Assembly: GCA_040954595.2 (NCBI GenBank)
Contig: CM082587.2
Coordinates: 9,610,001-9,674,000, forward strand
Length of the DNA stretch: 64,000 bases
Source of the DNA: Balanoglossus misakiensis
Lineage: Eukaryota; Hemichordata
Direction of reading: 5' to 3'
Each line of letters starts with the position of its first letter. Within the stretch, counting starts at the first letter, position 1. The notes beneath the pieces are model-generated. The model saw only the letters and a program-made list of their open reading frames with translations. It did not search any database and was not told where the DNA came from. A program made the position numbers and the translations under genes. Below, piece by piece: positions 19,807-28,531 of this stretch.

Positions 19807-21570
19807 CTACCTATTAGACATCACAAAGTCTTCATACCGCTGGGGCATCCTAGAGACTCTCACCGGTCTGGAGCTGCTAGCTTGCTTGACTGGACTGTTG
19901 ACAACTCCTGGCTGTTCTGATGGCTGCGGGTCGGCATTCAGCTCCACACTGGTACCTCCATCTGGGTCACTTTCATCCTCTTTTTCTTTGTACTTCTTCA
20001 GGAATGTCACGTTTCTTCTGTACTCTGCTCCTCCTCTTCCTTGGACGGTCACCTCTCCTCCTTCTTTCTTCACCACCTTGTATGTACATGGCTCGAAGTT
20101 AAGTGACATCTTGTTGGCTTTGGTGTTTTTCAACAGCACTTTGTCACCAACTCCTATCTGACTGTCTGTCGCTCGTCTCTTCGCATCTGCATATTCCTTT
20201 CCAATCAGCTTTCTGGACCAATCCCTGTCACGAATTTCTTCGTCTGCTACGGATTGTTCTCTTCGCAGTTCTGGCAGTTTGGACTTCATTTCACGGCCAA
20301 ACATCAGGTAGTATGGCGTACATCCTGTAGTCGCCTGAGGTGTTGATCGGTAAGCTGTCAGGAATTTTGACAGTTCAACACGCCAGTTCTTCTTCTCGAT
20401 CTGCGCTATACGTAGTGCTTTCATCAACGACCGGTTCTGTCTCTCGACTTCACCGTTTGCCTGTGGCCACAAAGGTGTAGTCATTCTATGTTCAATTCCG
20501 TGTTCTTTGAGAAAGTTCTCAAATTCATCTGAGACAAGCTGTGGACCGTTGTCTGTTCTCAGTGAATGTGGTACTCCGAATCGTGCGAATATAGGCAACA
20601 GTGCTTCGATGATCTTCGCACTCGTTGTAGACTTCATCACTACCGCTTCATAGAATCTGCTGTAGTAGTCCACTACTACCAATATACTTTCGCCACAGGG
20701 TAGAGGACCTAACAGATCAGCGCTGCAGTCTTGCCAAGGACCGCTGGGGGGAGTCACTCGTGCCATAGGTTCTGGTGCTGAATATTCACCGACAACTTGA
20801 CAACCGTGGCAAGATCTACAAATCTGTTCTGCGCTCTTGTCCATCTTGGGCCACCATACCTTCGTACGTAGTCGATTCTTCATTTTCACTATACCTTGGT
20901 GCCCTTCGTGCGCCAACTGTAGTACCCGCTGTCTCAGCGTCTGTGGAATCACAATTCTTGTGCCTCTGAGTAACAGCTCGCCATACGAACATAACTCGTC
21001 CTTCACATGAATGTAGCTGGGAATACTGCATTCCTGCCAGTTCCCTGTACGGACGCATTCTTTGACATGGTTCAGCTCAGGGTCATCCGCCGACGCCCGT
21101 TCTATCTCGCGCGGTGTCAGAGCAACTGGAGTACTGTTCTCTGCAATCTGATGAACGATGTCGTACTTCTCGCCCATATCACGCTGTGTACTGGAGTTCA
21201 GTCGCGATAATGCATCAGCAATATTAGTCTTACCGGGTCGGTAGACTACTGTGAAATCATAGGCTTGCAGGCGCAACACCCATCTCTCTACACGTGCAGA
21301 CGGTTTGGACTTTCTTGTGTATATATATTCCAACGGCTTGTGATCAGTTTCGAGTTCAAACTGTCTCCCAAATATATATAGGTTGAACCGCTCACAGGAC
21401 CAAACAAGAGCTAGCGCTTCTTTTTCGGTCTGGCTATACCGCTGCTCAACATCTGAAAGTCTTCGGGAAGCATACGAAATTGCTCGCCACTCGCCATCCT
21501 GCAACTGCATCAATACTGCTCCCAGTGCAAATGGGGAGGCATCTGCTACAATCCTCGTCTGGCAGTCCAC
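19807..21570 (-). CDS. pol: RNase H and integrase portion of Pol, retrotransposon 2
   Basis: 587 codons from a GTG at 21570; there is no ATG start, and the frame is open up to 21615. It is the continuation of the upstream frame in a different phase. Residues 1-125 are RNase H (VADASPFALGAVL, ETDHKPLEYI, TNIADALSRL). The integrase follows: a zinc-binding region with H221, H224, C254 and C257 and a WWPKMD motif, then a DD35E core with D285 (SADLLGP), D340 (RTDNGPQ) and E376 (EVERQNR), 35 residues apart. The tail has GDKVLLKN and YRRNVTFLKKY, as is usual in Mag-type integrases, and ends near SRMPQRYEDFV. It removes the RNA template and inserts cDNA. Because of the frame change, this copy probably cannot make it from its own Gag-Pol frame. 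Confidence 0.9.
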   Translation of the reverse strand: MDCQTRIVADASPFALGAVLMQLQDGEWRAISYASRRLSDVEQRYSQTEKEALALVWSCERFNLYIFGRQFELETDHKPLEYIYTRKSKPSARVERWVLRLQAYDFTVVYRPGKTNIADALSRLNSSTQRDMGEKYDIVHQIAENSTPVALTPREIERASADDPELNHVKECVRTGNWQECSIPSYIHVKDELCSYGELLLRGTRIVIPQTLRQRVLQLAHEGHQGIVKMKNRLRTKVWWPKMDKSAEQICRSCHGCQVVGEYSAPEPMARVTPPSGPWQDCSADLLGPLPCGESILVVVDYYSRFYEAVVMKSTTSAKIIEALLPIFARFGVPHSLRTDNGPQLVSDEFENFLKEHGIEHRMTTPLWPQANGEVERQNRSLMKALRIAQIEKKNWRVELSKFLTAYRSTPQATTGCTPYYLMFGREMKSKLPELRREQSVADEEIRDRDWSRKLIGKEYADAKRRATDSQIGVGDKVLLKNTKANKMSLNFEPCTYKVVKKEGGEVTVQGRGGAEYRRNVTFLKKYKEKEDESDPDGGTSVELNADPQPSEQPGVVNSPVKQASSSRPVRVSRMPQRYEDFVMSNR

Positions 21571-23921
21571 TCTGAAATATCCCAGTGTGTCAGCTTGGGT
21601 GGCTTCTTCAGCTTCTCAAATGCTGTCTGCTGGTCGTCGCCCCATACAAACTGAACATCTTTCCGAATAAGTCTCTGAATAGGCTCTGCCACTGTCGATA
21701 GGTCTGGCATAAATTTCGCCACAAACTGAACTAGACCCATGAAAGATCTCGCTTCTGCTGCAGTTTTCGGCGGCTCTGCGTCCTGTATTGCTGCAACTTT
21801 CTCTTCACTTGGCTCAATTCCTCGCTGGGTAACTTGATGACCAAAGAAAGTTAGCCTGGAAAGTCGAAATTGACACTTTTTTGCATTCAGCGTCAATCCC
21901 ACTTGTCTGAGTCGATCCAACACTGCTTTCAGTCTTTTGTCGTGTTCCTCAAGACCATCACCGTGCACTATCAGATCATCTGCGATGTTGTCTACTCCTT
22001 CACATCCTCGAAGGACATCTTTGATGATTTTCTGGTATTTCTCCGGCGCAGAGGAAAGACCAAACATTAGCCTGGTATACCTATACAGGCCTCGATGTGT
22101 TGCAAATGTTGTGATGTGTCGACTCTCATCGCTCAGTTGAATTTGATGGAAACCCCATTTCAGATCCAAACACGAAAATACTGTGCTGCCATTCAGATCA
22201 TGCAACAATTCTTCCACTGTAGGAATAGGCTGGCGTTCTCTGACAATCGCCTCGTTGGCACGTCTCATATCAACACAGATACGCACGTCACCATCTGCTT
22301 TTGGTATCACCACCAGTGGAGAAACCCATCCTGTTGGTCCCTCTGGTACTTCCTCAATGATACCAGCTCCCAACAGTTCATCCAGTTTTTCATCTACTTT
22401 CTCTCTCAGGCCATAGGGGACTCTTCTCACGGGCTGTGCAACTGGCTTTACAGACTCATCTATGTTTAACTTCAACTCATAGTCTTTCAGAAGACCGATG
22501 CCGCTCAGCACATCTCCATAATCTTCCCGTATGTCACTGCCTGAATTTCCACCAACTGTGTTGACATTCAAGTTATGTGCATCAACTTGAACTGGCCCAA
22601 CACGAAGTAGATTCAGCGTCTCAGCTGTCTCTTTACACAGCAAACTTTTCCCTTTGCCCTCGATGACAATAAAGTCTGCTCGGCATGATGTTCCATTCGG
22701 TGTCACTATATCCGCTGTAACAGTACCTAAAGTTGGTAATGGCTTCGTGCTGCCATATGCATACAGCACTTTTGTGTCCCTGCGTGATGTACACTGGATA
22801 CTTTTAGACTTCAACCATTCCCAGGTCGGCTGGCTGATCAAGTTACATGTCGCTCCAGAGTCTATCAGGACATCAGGTAAGTCTACTCCACCCACCTGTA
22901 GTGTGACGTTACCGTTACGACCGCATGCAACATCTCCGACGGTGAAAGCATAATAACGGTGTGCATCTTCACCTGGCACATTCTGTGGCTCGGCAGAATA
23001 ACTCACATCGACGTAGTTTGCACTTGCACCGTTTTCTGTCTTGCTTTTCTGGCTAGACTTCGGTTTACCCCTGTCCATCTGTTTTTGTTGATGTTGTTGT
23101 TTACCAGGAAGCAGCCTGGGACATCTCACCTTGAAATGACCAACTTCATCACACAATCTGCACTTTTGGCCTCTAGCTGGGCACTTCTCATCTCTTGCAA
23201 AGTGTCCTGTACGTCCACATTTGTAGCAACATTTCTTACTGCTGTGTGGTTTCCGGTTACCGAACTGTACACTGCTTTTCATATTACCGCCAATAGCATT
23301 GACATGAACATGGGTTTTGCTTTCGCCCATCATTGTTTTCATCTGACAGTCAACAGCTTCTTGTGCTCGGGCAATCAACATGAGATCGGTCAGTGTCACA
23401 TTGCCTTCTTTTTCGAGGAATTTACGGCGTAATTTCGGAGAATAGCACTTATCTATCAGTTGATCTCTGATGTATTCGTCTTTCTTCGCACCAAAATCGC
23501 ACGTAGCTGCTCGCTGTCTTAGCCTGCACACGAACTGATCAATGGTTTCATCGCTAGACTGGCTGATTTGTCGGAACAAATGTCTCTCGAAGGGAACGTT
23601 CGCTTTCGGTATAAAGTATTCGTCAAGTACCTTCATCGTGTCCTTGTAATTGTTTTTCACGTCCTCACCCACGAGCGTGTAGTACACGTCTTGTACACCA
23701 AGTCCGGCTGTGTGCAACAGGAGTGCTTGCTTCTGTACTTCAGCTGTCACACCCTTCCCTATCAAGTACAGTTCAAAAGCTCGTTTCCACTTCTTCCATC
23801 GTTGAGAAGCAGAATTGGGATCGTCACTGACGTCAAACGGTTGGAGACTGCCGATTTCCGTCGACAAAGGAACCACATTTCCACCACCACCGCCCATACT
23901 AGCGTTTTCAGCTTGCGACAT
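21546..23921 (-). CDS. gag-pol: Gag-protease-RT polyprotein of retrotransposon 2
   Basis: Start chosen at ATG 23921 (MSQAENASMGGGGG); an in-frame GTG one codon upstream is less likely. 791 residues. Gag spans about 20-200 (WKKWKRAFELYLIGKG and following). Two zinc knuckles begin at 232 (CYKCGRTGHFARDEKC) and 254 (CRLCDEVGHFKVRC). The aspartic protease has DSGAT at 354. RT spans about 494-740, with CVDMRRANEAI, FSCLDLKWGFHQI and the catalytic ADDL at 647-650; the usual aromatic residue before the DD pair is replaced (IADD). The last roughly 15 residues, from KKPPKLTHW onward, do not fit the family, and the fitting sequence resumes in another frame. This suggests a small indel near 21600-21612 that cuts RT from RNase H. 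Confidence 0.9.
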   Translation of the reverse strand: MSQAENASMGGGGGNVVPLSTEIGSLQPFDVSDDPNSASQRWKKWKRAFELYLIGKGVTAEVQKQALLLHTAGLGVQDVYYTLVGEDVKNNYKDTMKVLDEYFIPKANVPFERHLFRQISQSSDETIDQFVCRLRQRAATCDFGAKKDEYIRDQLIDKCYSPKLRRKFLEKEGNVTLTDLMLIARAQEAVDCQMKTMMGESKTHVHVNAIGGNMKSSVQFGNRKPHSSKKCCYKCGRTGHFARDEKCPARGQKCRLCDEVGHFKVRCPRLLPGKQQHQQKQMDRGKPKSSQKSKTENGASANYVDVSYSAEPQNVPGEDAHRYYAFTVGDVACGRNGNVTLQVGGVDLPDVLIDSGATCNLISQPTWEWLKSKSIQCTSRRDTKVLYAYGSTKPLPTLGTVTADIVTPNGTSCRADFIVIEGKGKSLLCKETAETLNLLRVGPVQVDAHNLNVNTVGGNSGSDIREDYGDVLSGIGLLKDYELKLNIDESVKPVAQPVRRVPYGLREKVDEKLDELLGAGIIEEVPEGPTGWVSPLVVIPKADGDVRICVDMRRANEAIVRERQPIPTVEELLHDLNGSTVFSCLDLKWGFHQIQLSDESRHITTFATHRGLYRYTRLMFGLSSAPEKYQKIIKDVLRGCEGVDNIADDLIVHGDGLEEHDKRLKAVLDRLRQVGLTLNAKKCQFRLSRLTFFGHQVTQRGIEPSEEKVAAIQDAEPPKTAAEARSFMGLVQFVAKFMPDLSTVAEPIQRLIRKDVQFVWGDDQQTAFEKLKKPPKLTHWDISEWTARRGL

Positions 23922-24026
23922 CACAGCAACTGAAATCGGGTGTACTCACAGAGAGAAAAATTGGCTTCTTCACGGACTCTCGGGACGATAATCTCCTTCC
24001 TAACAACCGTTATCCTCGTCGCCAGA
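23922..24026 (-). other. Leader region of retrotransposon 2
   Basis: 105 bp between the 5' LTR and the gag ATG, holding the primer binding site. It is short, as in other compact gypsy elements, and no other feature was seen. Confidence 0.7.
24012..24024 (-). other. Primer binding site of retrotransposon 2 (tRNA-Ser)
   Basis: The plus strand ATCCTCGTCGCCA equals the 3' end (with CCA) of eukaryotic tRNA-Ser(GCU) as I know it. The minus strand therefore gives TGGCGACGAGGAT as primer binding site, 13 matching bases, two bases from the 5' LTR. Position and match length make this a good assignment. Confidence 0.82.
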
Positions 24027-24194
24027 TGTGGTATCTGTTAACACATCAGACAGACCAAAATCTCTGTCAAACTAAACGGATTTATTCACGAAACTCGCAC
24101 ACACAACACATGTGCTTAAACGCTATACAAACGTAATACAACACACTGCGCATGCTCAAAGAGCAAAGGACTGTGGGAGTGTCAGTACACTACA
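24027..24194 (-). repeat. 5' LTR of retrotransposon 2 (right copy)
   Basis: 168 bp, one difference from the 3' LTR. As promoter LTR it is read from 24194 to 24027. It contains the TGCGCATGC motif (24147-24155) upstream of AATAAA (24081-24086). No convincing TATA box was seen, so transcription may be TATA-less. Confidence 0.95.
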
Positions 24195-24559
24195 GTCACC
24201 ACTTCATAAGTGGTCTTACCCGTCATTGGCACAAACAGTCTCAGAAAGTAAGCTTTCAGCCTACCAATGTAGCTATTGTATTTTCCACTTTTTGTAAGTG
24301 AAGCCTGACTGTCGCCTGTCTTAGGTCACCACTTCATAAGCGGTCTTACCCGTCATTGGCACAAACAGTCTCAGGAAGTAAGCTTTCAGCCTACCAATGT
24401 AGCTATTATATTTTCCACTTTTTGTAAGTGAAGCCTGACTGTCGCCTTTCTTAGGTCACCACTTCATAAGCGGTCTTACCCGTCATTGGCACAAACAGTC
24501 TCAGGAAGTAAGCTTTCAGCCTACCAATGTAGCTATTGTATTTTCCACTTTTTGTAAGT

Positions 24560-26060
24560 GAAGCCTGACTGTCGCCTGTCTTAGGTCACAACTTCATAAG
24601 CGGTCTTACCCGTCATTGGCAAAAACAGTCTCAGGAAGTAAGCTTTCAGCCTACCAATGTAGCTATTATATTTTCCACTTTTTGTAAGTGAAGCCTGACT
24701 GTCGCCTGTCTTAGGTCACAACTTCATAAGCGGTCTTACCCGTCATTGGCACAAACAGTCTCAGGAAGTAAGCTTTCAGCCTACCAATGTAGCTATTGTA
24801 TTTTCCACTTTTTGTAAGTGAAGCCTGACTGTCGCCTGTCTTAGGTCACCACTTCATAAGCGGTCTTACCCGTCATTGGCACAAACAGTCTCAGGAAGTA
24901 AGCTTTCAGCCTACCAATGTAGCTATTGTATTTTCCACTTTTTGTAAGTGAAGCCTGACTGTCGCCTGTCTTAGGTCACCACTTCATAAGCGGTCTTACC
25001 CGTCATTGGCACAAACAGTCTCAGGAAGTAAGCTTTCAGCCTACCAATGTAGCTATTGTATTTTCCACTTTTTGTAAGTGAAGCCTTACTGTCGCCTGTC
25101 TTAGGTCACCACTTCATAAGCGGTCTTACCCATCATTGGCACAAACAGTCTCAGGAAGTAAGCTTTCAGCCTACCAATGTAGCTATTGTATTTTCCACTT
25201 TTTGTAAGTGAAGCCTGACTGTCGCCTGTCTTAGGTCACCACTTCATAAGCGGTCTTACCCGTCATTGGCAAAAACAGTCTCAGGAAGTAACTTTCAGCC
25301 TACCAATGTAGCTATTATATTTTCCACTTTTTGTAAGTGAAGCCTGATTGTCGCCTGTCTTAGGTCACCACTTCATAAGCGGTCTTACCCGTCATTGGCA
25401 CAAACAGTCTCAGGAAGTAAGCTTTCAGCCTACCAATGTAGCTATTGTATTTTCCACTTTTTGTAAGTGAAGCCTGACTGTCGCCTGTCTTAGGTCACCA
25501 CTTCATAAGCGGTCTTACCCGTCATTGGCACAAACAGTCTCAGGAAGTAAGCTTTCAGCCTACCAATGTAGCTATTGTATTTTCCACTTTTTGTAAGTGA
25601 AGCCTGACTGTCGCCTGTCTTAGGTCACCACTTCATAAGCGGTCTTACCCGTCATTGGCACAAACAGTCTCAGGAAGTAAGCTTTCAGCCTACCAATGTA
25701 GCTATTGTATTTTCCACTTTTTGTAAGTGAAGCCTGACTGTCGCCTGTCTTAGGTCACCACTTCATAAGCGGTCTTACCCATCATTGGCACAAACAGTCT
25801 CAGGAAGTAAGCTTTCAGCCTACCAATGTAGCTATTGTATTTTCCACTTTTTGTAAGTGAAGCCTGACTGTCGCCTGTCTTAGGTCACCACTTCATAAGC
25901 GGTCTTACCCGTCATTGGCAAAAACAGTCTCAGGAAGTAACTTTCAGCCTACCAATGTAGCTATTATATTTTCCACTTTTTGTAAGTGAAGCCTGATTGT
26001 CGCCTGTCTTAGGTCACCACTTCATAAGCGGTCTTACCCGTCATTGGCACAAACAGTCTC
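24560..26060 (+). repeat. Higher-order repeat: 5-monomer, 649-bp unit
   Basis: ACCCATCATTGG recurs at 25131 and 25780, and GGCAAAAACAG at 24620, 25270 and 25919. A one-base-shorter GTAACTTTCAG and GCCTGATTGTCG follow the latter two at the same spacing. The unit equals 5 x 130 minus 1, with the short monomer shared by both copies. The edges are approximate. Confidence 0.8.
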
Positions 26061-26711
26061 AGGAAGTTAGCTTTCAGCCTACCAATGTAGCTATTGTATT
26101 TTCCACTTTTTGTAAGTGAAGCCTGACTGTCGCCTGTCTTAGGTCACCACTTCATAAGCGGTCTTACCCGTCATTGGCACAAACAGTCTCAGGAAGTAAG
26201 CTTTCAGCCTACCAATGTAGCTATTGTATTTTCCACTTTTTGTAAGTGAAGCCTGACTGTCGCCTGTCTTAGGTCACCACTTCATAAGCGGTCTTACCCG
26301 TCATTGGCACAAACAGTCTCAGGAAGTAAGCTTTCAGCCTACCAATGTAGCTATTGTATTTTCCACTTTTTGTATGTGAAGCCTGACTGTCGCCTGTCTT
26401 AGGTCACCACTTCATAAGTGGTCTTACCCGTCATTGGCACAAACAGTCTCAGGAAGTTAGCTTTCAGGCTACCAATGTAGCTATTGTATTTTCCACTTTT
26501 TGTAAGGGAAGCCTGACTGTCGCCTGTCTTAGGTCACCACTTCATAAGCGGTCTTACCCGTCATTGGCACAAACAGTCTCAGGAAGTTAGCTTTCAGGCT
26601 ACCAATGTAGCTATTGTATTTTCCACTTTTTGTAAGGGAAGCCTGACTGTCGCCTGTCTTAGGTCACCACTTCATAATCGGTCTTACCCGTCATTGGCCC
26701 AAACAGTCTCA

Positions 26712-28531
26712 GGAAGTAAGCTTTCAGCCTACCAATGTAGCTATTGTATTTTCCACTTTTTGTAAGTGAAGCCTGATTGTCGCCTGTCTTAGGTCACCAC
26801 TTCATAAGCGGTCTTACCCGTCATTGGCACAAACAGTCTCAGGAAGTTAGCTTTCAGGCTACCAATGTAGCTATTGTATTTTCCACTTTTTGTAAGTGAA
26901 GCCTGACTGTCGCCTGTCTTAGGTCACCACTTCATAAGCGGTCTTACCCGTCATTGGCACAAACAGTCTCAGGAAGTAAGCTTTCAGCCTACCAATGTAG
27001 CTATTGTATTTTCCACTTTTTGTAAGTGAAGCCTGACTGTCGCCTGTCTTAGGTCACCACTTCATAAGCGGTCTTTTCCGTCATTGGCACAAACAGTCTC
27101 AGGAAGTTAGCTTTCAGGCTACCAATGTAGCTATTGTATTTTCCACTTTTTGTAAGGGAAGCCTGACTGTCGCCTGTCTTAGGTCACCACTTCATAAGCG
27201 GTCTTACCCGTCATTGGCACAAACAGTCTCAGGAAGTAAGCTTTCAGCCTACCAATGTAGCTATTATATTTTCCACTTTTTGTAAGTGAAGCCTGATTGT
27301 CGCCTGTCTTAGGTCACCACTTCATAAGCGGTCTTACCCGTCATTGGCACAAACAGTCTCAGGAAGTTAGCTTTCAGGCTACCAATGTAGCTATTGTATT
27401 TTCCACTTTTTGTAAGTGAAGCCCGACTGTCGCCTGTCTTAGGTCACCACTTCATAAGCGGTCTTACCCGTCATTGGCACAAACAGTCTCGGGAAGTAAG
27501 CTTTCAGCCTACCAATGTAGCTATTGTATTTTCCACTTTTTGTAAGTGAAGCCTGACTGTCGCCTGTCTTAGGTCACCACTTCATAAGCGGTCTTACCCG
27601 TCATTGGCACAAACAGTCTCAGGAAGTAAGCTTTCAGCCTACCAATGTAGCTATTGTATTTTCCACTTTTTGTAAGTGAAGCCTGATTGTCGCCTGTCTT
27701 AGGTCACCACTTCATAAGCGGTCTTACCCGTCATTGGCACAAACAGTCTCAGGAAGTTAGCTTTCAGGCTACCAATGTAGCTATTGTATTTTCCACTTTT
27801 TGTAAGTGAAGCCTGACTGTCGCCTGTCTTAGGTCACCACTTCATAAGCGGTCTTACCCGTCATTGGCACAAACAGTCTCAGGAAGTAAGCTTTCAGCCT
27901 ACCAATGTAGCTATTGTATTTTCCACTTTTTGTAAGTGAAGCCTGACTGTCGCCTGTCTTAGGTCACCACTTCATAAGCGGTCTTTTCCGTCATTGGCAC
28001 AAACAGTCTCAGGAAGTTAGCTTTCAGGCTACCAATGTAGCTATTGTATTTTCCACTTTTTGTAAGGGAAGCCTGACTGTCGCCTGTCTTAGGTCACCAC
28101 TTCATAAGCGGTCTTACCCGTCATTGGCACAAACAGTCTCAGGAAGTAAGCTTTCAGCCTACCAATGTAGCTATTATATTTTCCACTTTTTGTAAGTGAA
28201 GCCTGATTGTCGCCTGTCTTAGGTCACCACTTCATAAGCGGTCTTACCCGTCATTGGCACAAACAGTCTCAGGAAGTTAGCTTTCAGGCTACCAATGTAG
28301 CTATTGTATTTTCCACTTTTTGTAAGTGAAGCCCGACTGTCGCCTGTCTTAGGTCACCACTTCATAAGCGGTCTTACCCGTCATTGGCACAAACAGTCTC
28401 GGGAAGTAAGCTTTCAGCCTACCAATGTAGCTATTGTATTTTCCACTTTTTGTAAGTGAAGCCTGACTGTCGCCTGTCTTAGGTCACCACTTCATAAGCG
28501 GTCTTACCCGTCATTGGCACAAACAGTCTCA
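26712..28531 (+). repeat. Higher-order repeat: two copies of a 7-monomer, 910-bp unit
   Basis: The rare variant GTCTTTTCCGTC is at 27071 and 27981, exactly 910 bp apart. It is flanked in both copies by the same order of GTTAGCTTTCAGGCT, GTAAGGGAAG, ATTATATT with GATTGTCG, GCCCGACTG and CTCGGGAAG. The two copies look identical over most of their length, so the duplication is recent. Confidence 0.87.

Larger units (their letters stand above)
19376..24194 (-). mobile_element. LTR retrotransposon 2, Ty3/gypsy type, Mag/SURL-like, full length (4819 bp)
   Basis: A complete compact element on the minus strand, with 168-bp LTRs, TG...CA ends and a 5-bp target duplication GTCAC at 19371-19375 and 24195-24199. 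In coding order: 5' LTR (24027-24194), primer binding site for tRNA-Ser, 105-bp leader to the ATG, Gag-protease-RT frame, a frame change, RNase H-integrase frame, 3' noncoding region, polypurine tract, 3' LTR (19376-19543). Tiny LTRs, two zinc knuckles, a DSGA protease, an ADDL-type RT motif and the integrase tail style all resemble the Mag group; that clade assignment is by recognition, not by a tree. No envelope frame is present. Confidence 0.94.

Noticed and set aside
21546-21615. Programmed ribosomal frameshift in element 2
   Set aside because: No slippery heptamer seen, and the location between RT and RNase H is atypical. A small indel explains it better; kept as a finding to check.
22095-23432. 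Plus-strand frames of 99-157 codons across element 2
   Set aside because: They are antisense shadows of the Gag-protease-RT frame, with composition typical of reverse-complement coding sequence.
24112-24297. 61-codon plus-strand frame at the LTR-satellite junction
   Set aside because: It spans the end of the LTR and the first satellite monomer, so it exists only because of the insertion. No support as a gene.
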